A stretch of 11,533 nt of DNA from NCBI GenBank assembly GCA_021785235.1, contig JAJYGB010000204.1, positions 1 to 11,533 of the forward strand, written 5' to 3'. Positions 1-7,513 of the stretch are shown here, in pieces. The notes below the pieces were generated by a model, which was not told the DNA's origin, did no database searches, and saw only the letters and a program-made list of their open reading frames with translations. The position numbers and the translations under genes are program-made. Source of the DNA: Bacteroidota bacterium. Its GTDB lineage: Bacteria; Bacteroidota; Kryptoniia; Kryptoniales; JAKASW01. The number at the start of each line of letters is the position of its first letter. The first letter of the stretch is position 1.

Positions 1-1086
1 GCCGGTGCGGTACTCCTGCCGGACAAGGCAGGGCGGAGGATTTTTGTCGCCGCGAGCGCGAACCTCGGTGAGGACTTCCTGTCCGAAGTGCACGGTTCGG
101 AGATCGGCTCCACCGTCTTCGGCCAGGTGTTGAAATCCGACATGGTCGAATCCGTCAGTCGCAGCGAGAATCCGGAATTGATGCCGCGCTCTATGAAGAG
201 ATCGCCCTATGCGTCGGTAGTTGTGTTTCCCCTGAAAGCCAAGGGAAGAGCCGTGGGTGTCGGCGCTCTTTTCAGCGAAACTGACCGCGTGCTTGAAGAT
301 TCGCAGCGCGAGATCATGGAAGGAATCGGTACCGTGATCGGCGCCGCGATTGAGAACTCGAGACTTCACGAAGAGACCATACAGAAAACCAGACTCCTCG
401 AGAGCAAGAACCGCGAGCTTCAGCAGTTCACTTACGCGATCACTCACGACCTGAAGTCGCCAATCCTGGTCATCGAAGGTTTCGCCCGCGAGCTGAAGAG
501 AAGCGGTCATCTGGAGGTGGAACAGGACGTCCTGATAGAAGCGATAATGACATCTTCAGCGCGCCTGCACTCGCTGGTCAACGACCTCCTCGACCTGGCC
601 AGGGTCGGGAGTGTCGAAACGGTTCTTGAAGAGACAGATGTGGGTGAGCTCGTGGAACGCGTCCTGAACGACCTCTCGATCAGGCTGACCGAGAAAAGGG
701 TAAAGGTGTCGCTGGAGGGGAAGTTCCCGAAGTTGTACATTGTGACCCGGTACATCGAGCGGGTTTTCACAAACCTCATCGACAATGCGATTAAATATAC
801 CGGCGACCAGGCGAACCCGCTGCTTACCATCGGAGTCCAGGACAAGGGAGACCATTGTCTCTTCTACGTCCGCGACAACGGCATCGGTATACAGCAGGAA
901 TTCCATGAAAGGATATTCGCGATCTTTCAGCGAGTAAAGTCGAGCGACACCGAGAAAGTCGAAGGGAGCGGGCTCGGACTTTCTTTTGTAAAGAAAATCG
1001 TCGAACTCAGCGGAGGAACCGTATGGGTGGAATCAGCCGGTAAAGGAAAGGGTTCGACTTTCTACTTCACTTTACCGAAACAATGA
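1..1086 (+). CDS. GAF-domain sensor histidine kinase, 5'-truncated by window edge
   Basis: The reading frame is open from base 1 and ends at TGA 1084-1086, so the true start lies upstream. About 361 residues are visible. Residues 1 to about 120 are the C-terminal half of a GAF sensor domain (hydrophobic strands such as YASVVVFPLK, then a helix ending in IGAAIENSRLHEE). A short linker helix leads to a HisKA dimerisation domain whose H-box reads AITHDLKSP, with the phospho-accepting His encoded at 445-447. The HATPase domain keeps every ATP-site motif: N-box (FTNLIDNAIKY), G1 (RDNGIGI) and G2 (GSGLGLSF), and ends with the usual STFYFTLP strand. It should therefore be an active kinase that autophosphorylates on His and passes phosphate to a response regulator. 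No membrane segment is visible in this part. No cognate regulator is seen downstream; the next gene encodes a degenerate hybrid-kinase-like protein. The signal sensed is unknown. Confidence 0.93.
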   Translation, partial: AGAVLLPDKAGRRIFVAASANLGEDFLSEVHGSEIGSTVFGQVLKSDMVESVSRSENPELMPRSMKRSPYASVVVFPLKAKGRAVGVGALFSETDRVLEDSQREIMEGIGTVIGAAIENSRLHEETIQKTRLLESKNRELQQFTYAITHDLKSPILVIEGFARELKRSGHLEVEQDVLIEAIMTSSARLHSLVNDLLDLARVGSVETVLEETDVGELVERVLNDLSIRLTEKRVKVSLEGKFPKLYIVTRYIERVFTNLIDNAIKYTGDQANPLLTIGVQDKGDHCLFYVRDNGIGIQQEFHERIFAIFQRVKSSDTEKVEGSGLGLSFVKKIVELSGGTVWVESAGKGKGSTFYFTLPKQ

Positions 1087-1159
1087 TCGAGTCCGGAGAC
1101 CCAAACTCAACAAACGCACACGCTAAACTTTCTCATATAAATTCCCGAATCACACCTAT

Positions 1160-4100
1160 ATGATTAATCTGAAAAAAAGAACCACTACAACACCCCCGAC
1201 CCGGCATGACGATTATCCCGCCGGATTCCAGGAGGCTTTCTTCTCAGCGCTCTCTGACGTTCTCTCCGCGGATGAACTTGATAAATCGATTACCTCCATA
1301 ATTTCAGCGGCACGCCGTGCTTTCAGCGGAAGTGCCGCTCTTTTCAGGCGTTCGGGAGATGCGGCGGCTCTCGTACAGTTTTCGGCGGAAAAGCCGGATG
1401 AAATACCCGCGCTTCTCGTGAAGGCCGGGATCAGGCTGTCGGCAGGCAAGATACCTCTGACCGGGGGCAGAGCGAAAATATTCGAGCTTCTTTATGCAGA
1501 GTATGACGACCTTTTCCATCTGATCGGGGATATGACGTCATCCGCCGCGTGCAGAAAGATACAGCGCGATCTGAATTTCAGCTGGATAGCGACGGTGTCC
1601 GTCAAGACCGAATCCGCGGACTTTGCCCTGATGGTTCTGCTTTCCGAGAAGCCCCTGTCCGTGCGGCAGGATCTGAGCCGCTTCGGATTTCTCCTGAAAG
1701 CGGCCCATTACCTTTCCGGGGTTAAGGGAAAACTTCATGGACTCGAGACGAAGTTCGACGAGCAGTTTATCAAGCTGAAGAACGAGCTTCGGGAGAAGGA
1801 AAGCACTCACCTATTCCTGTTCAACGAGATGACCATACCCGCGGCGGTCATGGATGACCGCGGCGTTATTACCGAGGCTAACGATGTGCTGAGGCAGCTG
1901 GCAGGAGAGGGAGTGAATCCGGTGGGCCAGTCCTTCTCGTCCCTGTTGGGCGAAGAGGAGCGCCGGGATTTTATCGAGTTTGCGATGAACGTGCCCCCCG
2001 GTGGAGACGGCATCACCTCCGTGCGGCTTTCGGGGAGGAATTACAGGGCTTACGTCAATGTGCGGAGGAAAGAAGACGGCGCGCGCGGAATCTCCGTCGT
2101 GTATCTGGCGGACAACACATCGGATGTTGAGCTGCAGGGAGAGCTCGGACGGACAATCGATGCTCTTCGCGCCGACAAGGCGACGGCGGAAAGGCTCGCC
2201 GGGGAAGCCGATAAATACTCCGGGGAGATCATCAGGAGCTCCGGGATCCCAACGGTGCTCGTATCCGGCGGAACGATAAAACTGGCGAGTGAATCGGCAG
2301 GCCGGCTTTTCGGAGCGCGCGAAGGGGACCGATTCAGGGACTTCCTTTCGCAAAACGGGATCCAGCCGCTTTCCGATGACGAGGCCGTTTCCGAGGTTGT
2401 GGATGCGAAACGGAGGGCGCTTTCCGTATCAAGGTGGAAAATCGGGGATGACCTTTTTGTTGCGTTTACCGACGTAACCGAACTCAGAAAGACGGAGGGG
2501 GAACTCCACAATTCGATTGTTGAAGCGGAGAGGCTTTTCAACAGTTTCCTTCCGACCGCAGCCGTTAAGGGAGAGACGATCTCGAAATGGAACGACATGT
2601 TCGGGAGTCTCCTCAAGGAATTTCTCTCCTCGGACAGGAGCTTCGACGGGTTCCTGCGTTATCTCGGTGAATCGCCGGAGACGTTCAAGTCCGAGCTCCG
2701 CGCGGGCGGGATAGTCATGCGAATGTGCCGGACCACCGACAGGAAATATTTAAATATCAGCGCCGCAGGCGCCGGCGACACGGTCTTCCTATTCATCGAG
2801 GACATCACCGAACAGGAGATCCTGAAGCAGCAGCTCCGCACCGCGCAGGGTCTGCTCAACAATACACTCGAGTCTTTGGCGAAGGAGCCCATCTTCGTCG
2901 TCGAGAACGGCGTGGTGCATGCGGCTAACGTCGCCGCCAGGAACACGCTCTCCGTCAGACTCGATGAGCCTGTCGATCCCGGTAAAATGCTTGCCGGGAT
3001 GGGCGTCGTGAACCGCGACGATATCGGTGAGCTCAACGGTGACTTCTATCGAGTGGAGACAACCTCCGTCGGCGGTACGACGGTGTACCGCTTCAGGCTG
3101 GTGAACGTGGAGATTGAGCAGCGCGCGGAGATCGACCGGCTGAAGAGACGGCAGGAAATCCTCAGAGCTCTCTCGGCGGCCGACAGGTTCGACGGTATAC
3201 TCCAGGGGCTGAACGACCTTCTTAAGAACGACGGCTACGTCGACGCCAGGGTCATCGGCACCGGGACGGTACTCGCGGCAAAGGAAACGGGCGACGTCTA
3301 CCTCATGGCTACGGCAACCGGAAAAATCGAACCGTCGTTGTCGCTCAGCCTGGGTGAAAGCGATATTACGGCGATCCGGCAGGGAGGAGTGCTGTCAAAA
3401 GTAGAGGTACCTGACACTACATTCATGAATGTAATATCGGCGGGTGATTCGGCCCTTCTGCTGCAGAGTACGGCAGTTGGCGACGCGTTCGGATTTGCCT
3501 CCATCGCTCTGCCGAACAACGCCGTCTCATCGCAATACCTTGAAGACCTCGGAAAGGTCCTGAAGGCGGCCTCCTCCACAGCTGCTGGGCTGCACGCGCG
3601 CAGGTCCGCCGAGAAGAAGTTTGAAGACAGCGGGAAAGTGACAAGAGCAATTGTCGGATTGACCGGAATCGGAGTCGGTTCGTTTGAGGATACTTCGCGC
3701 AGGTCGATCGATTTGCTGAGGCAGATCTTCGGGGGCGAGTCCGCCGGGATCTATTCGATCAATGGTGCATCGATGACGCTGCTGGCTTCCAACGGAACTA
3801 TGCCCGGCGTGTTGTCGGTGCCCGGGACAAAATTCGGCGCACTCTCTCCCGCGAACCAGCTCGAGTCCGCTGAAATGCGGACGGCCGAAGGAACTTATTT
3901 TGCCGTAAAATCCAGGCCGCAGAAACTGGCCCTTGTGTTTAGGTTCGTCGGCGTTTCACCCGCGCCGTCGGAGCTGAACGCGATATCCTCGGTGGCGCTC
4001 GATATCCTGGAGTCGAAGAGAGCGACGGAGGGACAGGCGAAAGTGTCGGCCCAGCTTCTGGACAATTCGAAGATGATGGGCGAGTTCATGACGCGGTTGT

Positions 4101-5395
4101 CGAGAGCAATGACTCCGGACGAGGTTGTTAAAGTCCTCGGTGATTCGCTCGCTCTGAAAAGCAGCGAGGCGAGCGTGGTGGTCAAGGCGGAGGAGGAACC
4201 GTCGAGGATGGGTCGGCCGATGGAAGTTGTCGAAAAAGAGGGCGCGGACCCCGCGCTATACATGGCGAACTTCATGAATGTCGGGCTCGGCGTCGTCACG
4301 ATCCGGTGTCCGCGCGACCCGCTGTCGCGGACGATGGTCGAGCTCGCGGTCGACAAGATCCGGAGCATATTCGCGCTGAAGCTCCCCGCCGCCCAGAGCG
4401 AAACGGCCACGTTGCGCTCGAGGCTGGACAGGGCAAAAGAAGAGTTCGGCAAGCTGCGGGAGACGGTGGATAGGATACCTGGCTCGCTGAGGAACGCGCG
4501 AATTGAAATCGACAGTGTCCTCTCACGACTTTCCTTCGTGGTTGCCGACGAAAAGGTAATGCAGGAGATCAGGCTCCACCTCGCGTCGGCCGCGAAGGAG
4601 ATGTCCATCGACCTCGATTATTCTGCGCGGAACCAGGACGAGCTGTTCGAGGGGGTCAGGACCGCGGTCATCGACTCTGGTGGGACAGCGGGCAAAATCA
4701 GGAAATTCGACGCCTCCGCACTGACTGAATTCAGAGCCGATCAGGCAGCTTTCGACCTGCTGAAAGATTTGTTCGCCAATTTCGTTATGATAGCCGGCGC
4801 GGGCGAGTGTGAAGTACTCATGATGACCGCACAGCCCAGTCCTAACGAGGCCGCCGAGGGAAAAGGAAAACATGTAAGCATCAGGCTCACCGGCGGCGAG
4901 AATGAAATTCTCCACGACAACGAGGTCAAACGGAGCCCGAGCGTGCAAACTCTGATTTCTAAGCTTGAGAAGCTGGGATACAGGGTTGATTCGAGGGCGC
5001 TCGGAAACGAACTCACCATGGATGTTTGCGAAGTGAAGGCAATCGAGGCTGCCGGTGAGGATGTCGTGAGCGCTATCCTGGTCGAAGACGACAAGAAGCT
5101 GGTGGAAGAGGAGTCGCAGAATCTTTTACAGGTCTTCTCACGCCTCAGGGTGGCCGGAGATGCCGTTGAAGCCGCGAGGATATTCGAAGCCGAGAAGTTT
5201 AATGTCGCATTTATTGACCTCAGCCTCCCTTCGATCAACGGAAGGGAGCTATGCAGGCAGATAAAAAAATCCCAGCCTGGATGCGTGACAGTTCTCTTGA
5301 CTAATCGTGAAGGGGAAGAGAAATCGGAGGGCGTGGATCATATTGCGCTGCGCCCGCTCGAGGAGGAGTCAGTCCGGAGCTACTTACACAGATAG
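1160..5395 (+). CDS. Large PAS/GAF signalling protein with degenerate hybrid histidine kinase C-terminus
   Basis: This is a 1411-residue, apparently cytoplasmic multidomain sensor with no signal peptide or membrane segment. By eye the order is: GAF-like (about 25-190), coiled coil, PAS-like units at about 216-320, 355-445, 455-555 (ending IEDITEQE) and 568-655, GAF-like units at about 665-815, 830-955 and 965-1075, coiled coil, a two-helix DHp-like region (about 1085-1160), a HATPase-like fold (about 1165-1292) and a receiver (1303-1411). No H-box histidine is seen: the segment aligning with it reads RIPGSLRNARIE. The N-box keeps one Asn (N1207) but its Mg-ligand position is I1211, and the G1 and G2 glycine boxes are absent. 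The receiver has acidic D1310/D1311, phospho-acceptor D1353 and T1381, but the conserved Lys is Arg (R1398-P1399). The start has no Shine-Dalgarno; a TATAAA at 1136-1141 is the only promoter-like hint. It is probably a scaffold or phosphate-receiving pseudokinase, possibly partnered with the kinase 73 bp upstream. CDS certain, domain limits approximate. Confidence 0.9.
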   Translation: MINLKKRTTTTPPTRHDDYPAGFQEAFFSALSDVLSADELDKSITSIISAARRAFSGSAALFRRSGDAAALVQFSAEKPDEIPALLVKAGIRLSAGKIPLTGGRAKIFELLYAEYDDLFHLIGDMTSSAACRKIQRDLNFSWIATVSVKTESADFALMVLLSEKPLSVRQDLSRFGFLLKAAHYLSGVKGKLHGLETKFDEQFIKLKNELREKESTHLFLFNEMTIPAAVMDDRGVITEANDVLRQLAGEGVNPVGQSFSSLLGEEERRDFIEFAMNVPPGGDGITSVRLSGRNYRAYVNVRRKEDGARGISVVYLADNTSDVELQGELGRTIDALRADKATAERLAGEADKYSGEIIRSSGIPTVLVSGGTIKLASESAGRLFGAREGDRFRDFLSQNGIQPLSDDEAVSEVVDAKRRALSVSRWKIGDDLFVAFTDVTELRKTEGELHNSIVEAERLFNSFLPTAAVKGETISKWNDMFGSLLKEFLSSDRSFDGFLRYLGESPETFKSELRAGGIVMRMCRTTDRKYLNISAAGAGDTVFLFIEDITEQEILKQQLRTAQGLLNNTLESLAKEPIFVVENGVVHAANVAARNTLSVRLDEPVDPGKMLAGMGVVNRDDIGELNGDFYRVETTSVGGTTVYRFRLVNVEIEQRAEIDRLKRRQEILRALSAADRFDGILQGLNDLLKNDGYVDARVIGTGTVLAAKETGDVYLMATATGKIEPSLSLSLGESDITAIRQGGVLSKVEVPDTTFMNVISAGDSALLLQSTAVGDAFGFASIALPNNAVSSQYLEDLGKVLKAASSTAAGLHARRSAEKKFEDSGKVTRAIVGLTGIGVGSFEDTSRRSIDLLRQIFGGESAGIYSINGASMTLLASNGTMPGVLSVPGTKFGALSPANQLESAEMRTAEGTYFAVKSRPQKLALVFRFVGVSPAPSELNAISSVALDILESKRATEGQAKVSAQLLDNSKMMGEFMTRLSRAMTPDEVVKVLGDSLALKSSEASVVVKAEEEPSRMGRPMEVVEKEGADPALYMANFMNVGLGVVTIRCPRDPLSRTMVELAVDKIRSIFALKLPAAQSETATLRSRLDRAKEEFGKLRETVDRIPGSLRNARIEIDSVLSRLSFVVADEKVMQEIRLHLASAAKEMSIDLDYSARNQDELFEGVRTAVIDSGGTAGKIRKFDASALTEFRADQAAFDLLKDLFANFVMIAGAGECEVLMMTAQPSPNEAAEGKGKHVSIRLTGGENEILHDNEVKRSPSVQTLISKLEKLGYRVDSRALGNELTMDVCEVKAIEAAGEDVVSAILVEDDKKLVEEESQNLLQVFSRLRVAGDAVEAARIFEAEKFNVAFIDLSLPSINGRELCRQIKKSQPGCVTVLLTNREGEEKSEGVDHIALRPLEEESVRSYLHR

Positions 5396-5441
5396 TTCCC
5401 GAACCAGGCCTGATGACCGGGAAGATCGGAGATGAGCGTCT

Positions 5442-6431
5442 ATGGAACCTAAGATTTCGCTGTGTATGATCGTTAAAGACGAGGAAGCTTCTCTTGACAA
5501 ATGTCTGGAGAGCGTACAAGGTGTCGCCGACGAGATGATAATCGTGGATACCGGGTCAACCGATTCCAGCGCCGATATCGCGAGACGGCACGGGGCCAGG
5601 GTCCTCAGTTACCCCTGGCAAAACGACTTTTCGGAAGCCCGCAATTTCGCCCTCGAAGCGGCGTCGGGCGATTGGGTGCTCGTGCTTGACGCCGACGAGG
5701 AACTTCCGGATGATACCCGTGCGAGGATAAAAGATGTCGTGAAGACATCGAACGCGGACGGGTTCGAACTTGTCGTCAGGAGCCCGATGCCTGAAACGGA
5801 CATCCTCAAATTTGAAGACGTGAAAATTGTCAGGCTGTTCAGGAACAAGAAAGAATTCCGGTATGTCATGCCGATTCACGAACAGATCAGGCAGTCCATA
5901 GAGAAGAACGGCGGTGTCGTACAGGCCGCCGATTTAATGATTGTGCACCACGGCTATTCGAGTGGAATGGCCCAGGGAAAGGGGAACAGGGCACAAAGAA
6001 ATCTCGGGATACTGAGCAATGCAGTCTCGTCTTCACCGCGGAATCCATATTTGCACTATCAGCTCGGGGTGACTCTGATGAGCATGGGAAGACGGGACGA
6101 AGCTTACAACGAATTGAAGAATGTCCTGCGTCTGGAATATGAATCGATGGGGGCACCGGTACTGGAGCGATTCTACACGAAACTTTCCCAGCTTGCGCTC
6201 GAAAAGAACCGGAACGAAGAGGCGATACAATACGCCCGCAAGAGCCTCGGGTACAATCCCGCCAACAGCATTTCAATGTATGTCGTGGCCGTAAGTCTCC
6301 TGTCGATGAACAGAATCTCGGAAGGATATGAAGAGCTTCTTAGAATCAAACAAAGGCAGGATGGAAGTCTCCGGCTTGATATTCAGCTTGAGCACCTCAT
6401 AAAGGCCTGCAAGGAACTGTTGGGGATCTGA
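5442..6431 (+). CDS. Family 2 glycosyltransferase with C-terminal TPR-like repeats
   Basis: A 329-residue protein, preceded by GGAG (5428-5431) 10 nt before the ATG. Residues 4-100 are a GT-A fold of the GT2 family: the opening strand ISLCMIVKDEEASLDKCLES, the nucleotide-binding DTGSTDSS (36-43), and the metal-binding DxD equivalent LDADEE (82-87). HEQI (146-149) and HHGY (169-172) are typical of the GT2 subgroup that transfers sugars from nucleotide donors to proteins or glycans. Residues about 200-325 form helical TPR-like hairpins (LHYQLGVTLMSMGRRDEAYNEL; EEAIQYARKSLGYNP), commonly used for protein binding. There are no membrane helices, so it is cytoplasmic. It lies 46 bp after the PAS/GAF gene and ends 50 bp before the flagellin promoter. 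That position, with a TPR module, suggests it may O-glycosylate flagellin or another flagellar protein before export. This role is inferred; a cell-envelope polysaccharide role is the alternative. Confidence 0.9.
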   Translation: MEPKISLCMIVKDEEASLDKCLESVQGVADEMIIVDTGSTDSSADIARRHGARVLSYPWQNDFSEARNFALEAASGDWVLVLDADEELPDDTRARIKDVVKTSNADGFELVVRSPMPETDILKFEDVKIVRLFRNKKEFRYVMPIHEQIRQSIEKNGGVVQAADLMIVHHGYSSGMAQGKGNRAQRNLGILSNAVSSSPRNPYLHYQLGVTLMSMGRRDEAYNELKNVLRLEYESMGAPVLERFYTKLSQLALEKNRNEEAIQYARKSLGYNPANSISMYVVAVSLLSMNRISEGYEELLRIKQRQDGSLRLDIQLEHLIKACKELLGI

Positions 6432-6465
6432 ATACCCTCCGTAGGGCGCTTGTTCTGCGGTATTC
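6430..6465 (+). repeat. Weak inverted repeat at the glycosyltransferase 3' end
   Basis: GAATACC (6430-6436) and GGTATTC (6459-6465) are perfectly complementary 7-mers flanking 22 nt; the left arm includes the last base of the glycosyltransferase stop codon. No T-tract follows, so it is not a standard intrinsic terminator. It may mark the end of the upstream transcript or be chance. Confidence 0.25.
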
Positions 6466-6480
6466 CTGCCTCAAGGCGCC

Positions 6481-6507
6481 TAAAGTTCATCGAGGCTAAT
6501 CCGATAC
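6481..6507 (+). promoter_or_regulatory. Sigma-28 (FliA) promoter of the flagellin operon
   Basis: TAAAGTTC (6481-6488), an 11-nt spacer, then TCCGATAC (6500-6507). Against the sigma-28 consensus TAAAGTTT-N11-GCCGATAA this matches 7 of 8 and 6 of 8 positions with exactly the consensus spacing. Transcription should start near 6512-6515, giving an untranslated leader of about 160 nt. The match, the position before flagellin and an flgM gene in the same operon support one another. Confidence 0.82.
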
Positions 6508-6510
6508 TAA

Positions 6511-6679
6511 TGCTAAGGCACGCCCGTGTGCTGAGGCCTCCGGCACGAAGCGTTTCCGGGAAGGCAGGCAGTTCGGCGTGCAGGCATGGTGGCGAGAGGA
6601 GCGCCGCCGTAGCCTTAGCAGAAGGACTCCTCTTGCGGCAAGGACGCCGCGCGAAAAACAACATGGAGGTAATACCATG
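6511..6679 (+). promoter_or_regulatory. Highly structured flagellin mRNA leader (candidate cis-regulatory RNA)
   Basis: The leader contains nested, mostly perfect stems. P1: TGCTAAG (6511-6517) with CTTAGCA (6614-6620), extendable to 9 bp. Arm A: GCACGCC (6518-6524) with GGCGTGC (6575-6581), continuing through GCCTCCGG (6536-6543) paired with 6556-6565 and an inner ACG-AAG-CGT. Arm B: GGTGGCG (6588-6594) with CGCCGCC (6602-6608, one G-U), loop AGAGGAG. That loop is fully complementary to CTCCTCT (6627-6633), which would make a pseudoknot or alternative pairing. Hairpin C: GCGGC-AAGGAC-GCCGC (6635-6650). Hairpin D: CATGG (6662-6666) with CCATG (6675-6679), covering the start codon with most of the Shine-Dalgarno in the loop. 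GGA motifs occur at 6598, 6624, 6642 and 6665. I recognise no known riboswitch class. The stems are seen in the sequence; a regulatory function is inferred. Confidence 0.5.
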
Positions 6680-7507
6680 AGCACATCGGATGGCTTCCGC
6701 ATAGCGACGAACATCGGCGCTTTGAACGCGTACAACGCGTTGAGTAATATTAACCAACAGCTTCAGACTGCGCAGCTTCAGCTCGCGACCGGTAAGCGTA
6801 TCAACAGCGCAGGGGACGATCCTGCCGGGTACACGATCGGCACGAAGTTGCAAGCCCGTTCAGCCGGCCTTAGCCAGGCCCTTACAAACGTCACCGACGC
6901 GCAGAGCGTCCTTTCCACGGCTGAAGGCGGACTGCAGGCGATCAACAACATCCTGATCAACGTGAAAACGCTGGTCACGGAAGCTGGAAACGCCGGTCTT
7001 GGTTCCGATGAACTTCAGGCGATCGTCACTCAGGTGAACGATTACATGAACGAAATCGGCCAAACGATCTCCCAGACAAAGTTCAACGGTCAGGCTCTGA
7101 TCGACACCACCTTCACCGGAAAATCGTTCCAGGTTGGCGCCGACAGCGGTGACACCCTCGCGGTTAGTATCTCAACGGCCGTCGATTCATCCGCTCTTGG
7201 ACTCAGTACGCTGAACACGACGAACATCGGAGTCGGCGCTACTCTTTCGAGCGTAGACGCCGCTATCAACACCGTTTCTCAGGTGTTGCAGTACGTCGGA
7301 TCGCTGGAGTCTCGATTGAGCTTCAAGGAGCAGGTGCTTAACACTTCGGTCACGAACGTTGAATCGGCAACTAGTGCAATAATGGATGCCGACCTCGCGA
7401 AAGAGCAGGTTAACGCGACAAAGCTGCAGATACTGCAGCAAACAGCTATGGCTCAGTTGGCACAGGCGAATACCACGCCCAGTGGAATTCTGAAACTGTT
7501 CCAATAA
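6677..7507 (+). CDS. fliC: Flagellin, the flagellar filament subunit
   Basis: A 276-residue flagellin. The start is set at ATG 6677, where conserved flagellin sequence begins and GGAGGT (6665-6670) sits 6 nt upstream; the frame stays open further upstream but that part lies in the leader. The N-terminal D0/D1 helices include IATNIGALNAYNALSNIN, LATGKRINSAGDDPAGYTIG (37-56), a TAEGGLQAINNIL helix and KFNGQALID (135-143). The C-terminal D1/D0 block includes ESRLSFKE, ESATSAIMDADLAKE (229-243) and the end TPSGILKLFQ. Only about 25 variable residues (roughly 162-185) lie between them, so this is a minimal flagellin with little or no D2/D3 surface domain. It is exported unfolded by the flagellar type III system and polymerises under the FliD cap. 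It heads the operon after a sigma-28 promoter and a structured leader. Ser/Thr residues in the short variable part could be glycan sites for the adjacent GT2 enzyme (inference). Confidence 0.97.
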   Translation: MSTSDGFRIATNIGALNAYNALSNINQQLQTAQLQLATGKRINSAGDDPAGYTIGTKLQARSAGLSQALTNVTDAQSVLSTAEGGLQAINNILINVKTLVTEAGNAGLGSDELQAIVTQVNDYMNEIGQTISQTKFNGQALIDTTFTGKSFQVGADSGDTLAVSISTAVDSSALGLSTLNTTNIGVGATLSSVDAAINTVSQVLQYVGSLESRLSFKEQVLNTSVTNVESATSAIMDADLAKEQVNATKLQILQQTAMAQLAQANTTPSGILKLFQ

Positions 7508-7513
7508 TCGGTC

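Noticed and set aside
2207..2214. GCCGATAA, a perfect sigma-28 -10 octamer, inside the PAS/GAF gene
   Set aside because: It has no TAAA at the right distance and lies within coding sequence; likely chance.
5396..5423. Inverted repeat TTCCCG...CGGGAA between the PAS/GAF gene and the glycosyltransferase
   Set aside because: Only 6 bp with a 16-nt loop and no T-tract; too weak to call a terminator.
6511..6620. Possible cyclic-di-GMP or cobalamin riboswitch, suggested by GCCTCCGGC and CGGGAAGGC fragments
   Set aside because: The remaining conserved core bases of either class are missing; the shared short strings are not enough.
6578..6676. N-terminal extension of flagellin by 33 residues
   Set aside because: Conserved flagellin sequence begins at 6677 with an ideal Shine-Dalgarno; the extension is Arg-rich leader sequence.
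6450..6680. Open frame across the flagellin leader whose stop overlaps the flagellin ATG (ATGA), suggesting a leader peptide
   Set aside because: It would start at a TTG before the promoter; its next in-frame ATG (6510) precedes the predicted transcription start. The translation is Arg/Ala-rich with no domain and no ribosome-binding site, and the RNA stems explain the base pattern better.
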